DNA of 5,706 nt from Gammaproteobacteria bacterium (GTDB lineage: Bacteria > Pseudomonadota > Gammaproteobacteria > GCA-001735895): contig JAPUFZ010000262.1 in the NCBI GenBank assembly GCA_027293245.1, positions 1-5,706 of the forward strand. Reading direction: 5' to 3'. The notes under the pieces were generated by a model. That model did no database searches and was not told the DNA's origin. It was given only the letters and a program-made list of their open reading frames with translations. Made by a program: the position numbers and the translations under genes. Shown here one piece after another: positions 5,529-5,706 of this stretch; the stretch's first letter is position 1, and each line of letters starts with the position of its first letter.

Positions 5529-5706
5529 GTGGCTCCACAGGACAATTTAATCAGTGCTCAAAAGGCATTTCAGAACCTACGCGAGACTCTGAAAACCGTG
5601 CAGTTAGCGACCCTCGATACCGAAGGCCAACCCGAGGCCAGTTATGCGCCGTTTGTGTGGTTTGAACAAAACTACTATCTATACCTCAGTGAGTTAGCGA
5701 AGCATA
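5529..5706 (+). CDS. HugZ/HutZ-family haem-utilisation protein (PNPOx-like), N-terminal part
   Basis: First 59 codons of a gene cut by the window end. The translation runs from MAPQDNLISA through the segment LATLDTEGQPEASYAPFVW to YLYLSELAKH. A helix of about 20 residues leading into strand LATLD, then G-x-P-x-A-S-Y-A-P-F and Y-L-S-E-L-A-K-H, is the signature of the HugZ/HutZ branch of the FMN-binding split-barrel (pyridoxamine 5'-phosphate oxidase-like) proteins. Members bind or degrade haem in the cytoplasm for iron use; some relatives of this fold have other roles. Start: GTG at 5529 is the only sensible initiator after the in-frame TAA at 5514-5516, though the ribosome site is poor. The promoter at 5471-5498 and upstream terminator make it a separate unit. 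The C-terminal haem-binding region lies outside the window and cannot be checked. Confidence 0.82.
   Translation, partial: MAPQDNLISAQKAFQNLRETLKTVQLATLDTEGQPEASYAPFVWFEQNYYLYLSELAKH

Overview
The window looks like chromosomal DNA of a gammaproteobacterium, probably marine or other aquatic. The basis is moderate GC with AT-rich promoter regions, a HugZ/HutZ-type haem-utilisation protein, EamA permeases, a MetA-type homoserine acyltransferase and a SoxW-like periplasmic thioredoxin. This is an inference from gene style; no rRNA or other taxonomic marker is present. I see no mobile element, CRISPR array, tRNA or rRNA.

Layout. Positions 49-1868 (minus strand) hold two EamA/DMT-family 10-TM permeases with a 4-nt ATGA overlap, so they are one transcription unit running leftwards. 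Positions 1869-2112 are a divergent intergenic region with a perfect 18-bp palindrome (2009-2026) and candidate promoter elements. Positions 2113-5160 (plus strand) hold three co-directional genes. The first is an uncharacterised P-loop ATPase with a TTG start. The second is a MetA-family homoserine O-acyltransferase whose ATG overlaps the ATPase stop (TAATG). The third, after a 52-nt gap, is an exported protein with two thioredoxin domains, each with its own CxxC. Positions 5161-5528 are non-coding. They contain a weak hairpin just after the thioredoxin gene and a very strong intrinsic terminator at 5373-5399. A second hairpin, with a CCCTCCT-containing loop, lies immediately upstream of that terminator, so the pair could be a small RNA. 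From 5529 to the right edge is the N-terminus of a HugZ-family FMN-binding split-barrel protein with a GTG start, cut by the window end.

How the parts may work together. MetA makes O-acylhomoserine, the first committed intermediate of methionine synthesis. The ATPase is stop-start coupled to it, which suggests a shared or regulatory job for a protein of unknown function. The thioredoxin protein may simply share the transcript. The divergent permeases could export amino acids or metabolites, but nothing in the sequence fixes their substrate. The best candidate for something undescribed is the ATPase-metA pair with its palindromic upstream site. The second is the putative small RNA before the 5373-5399 terminator.
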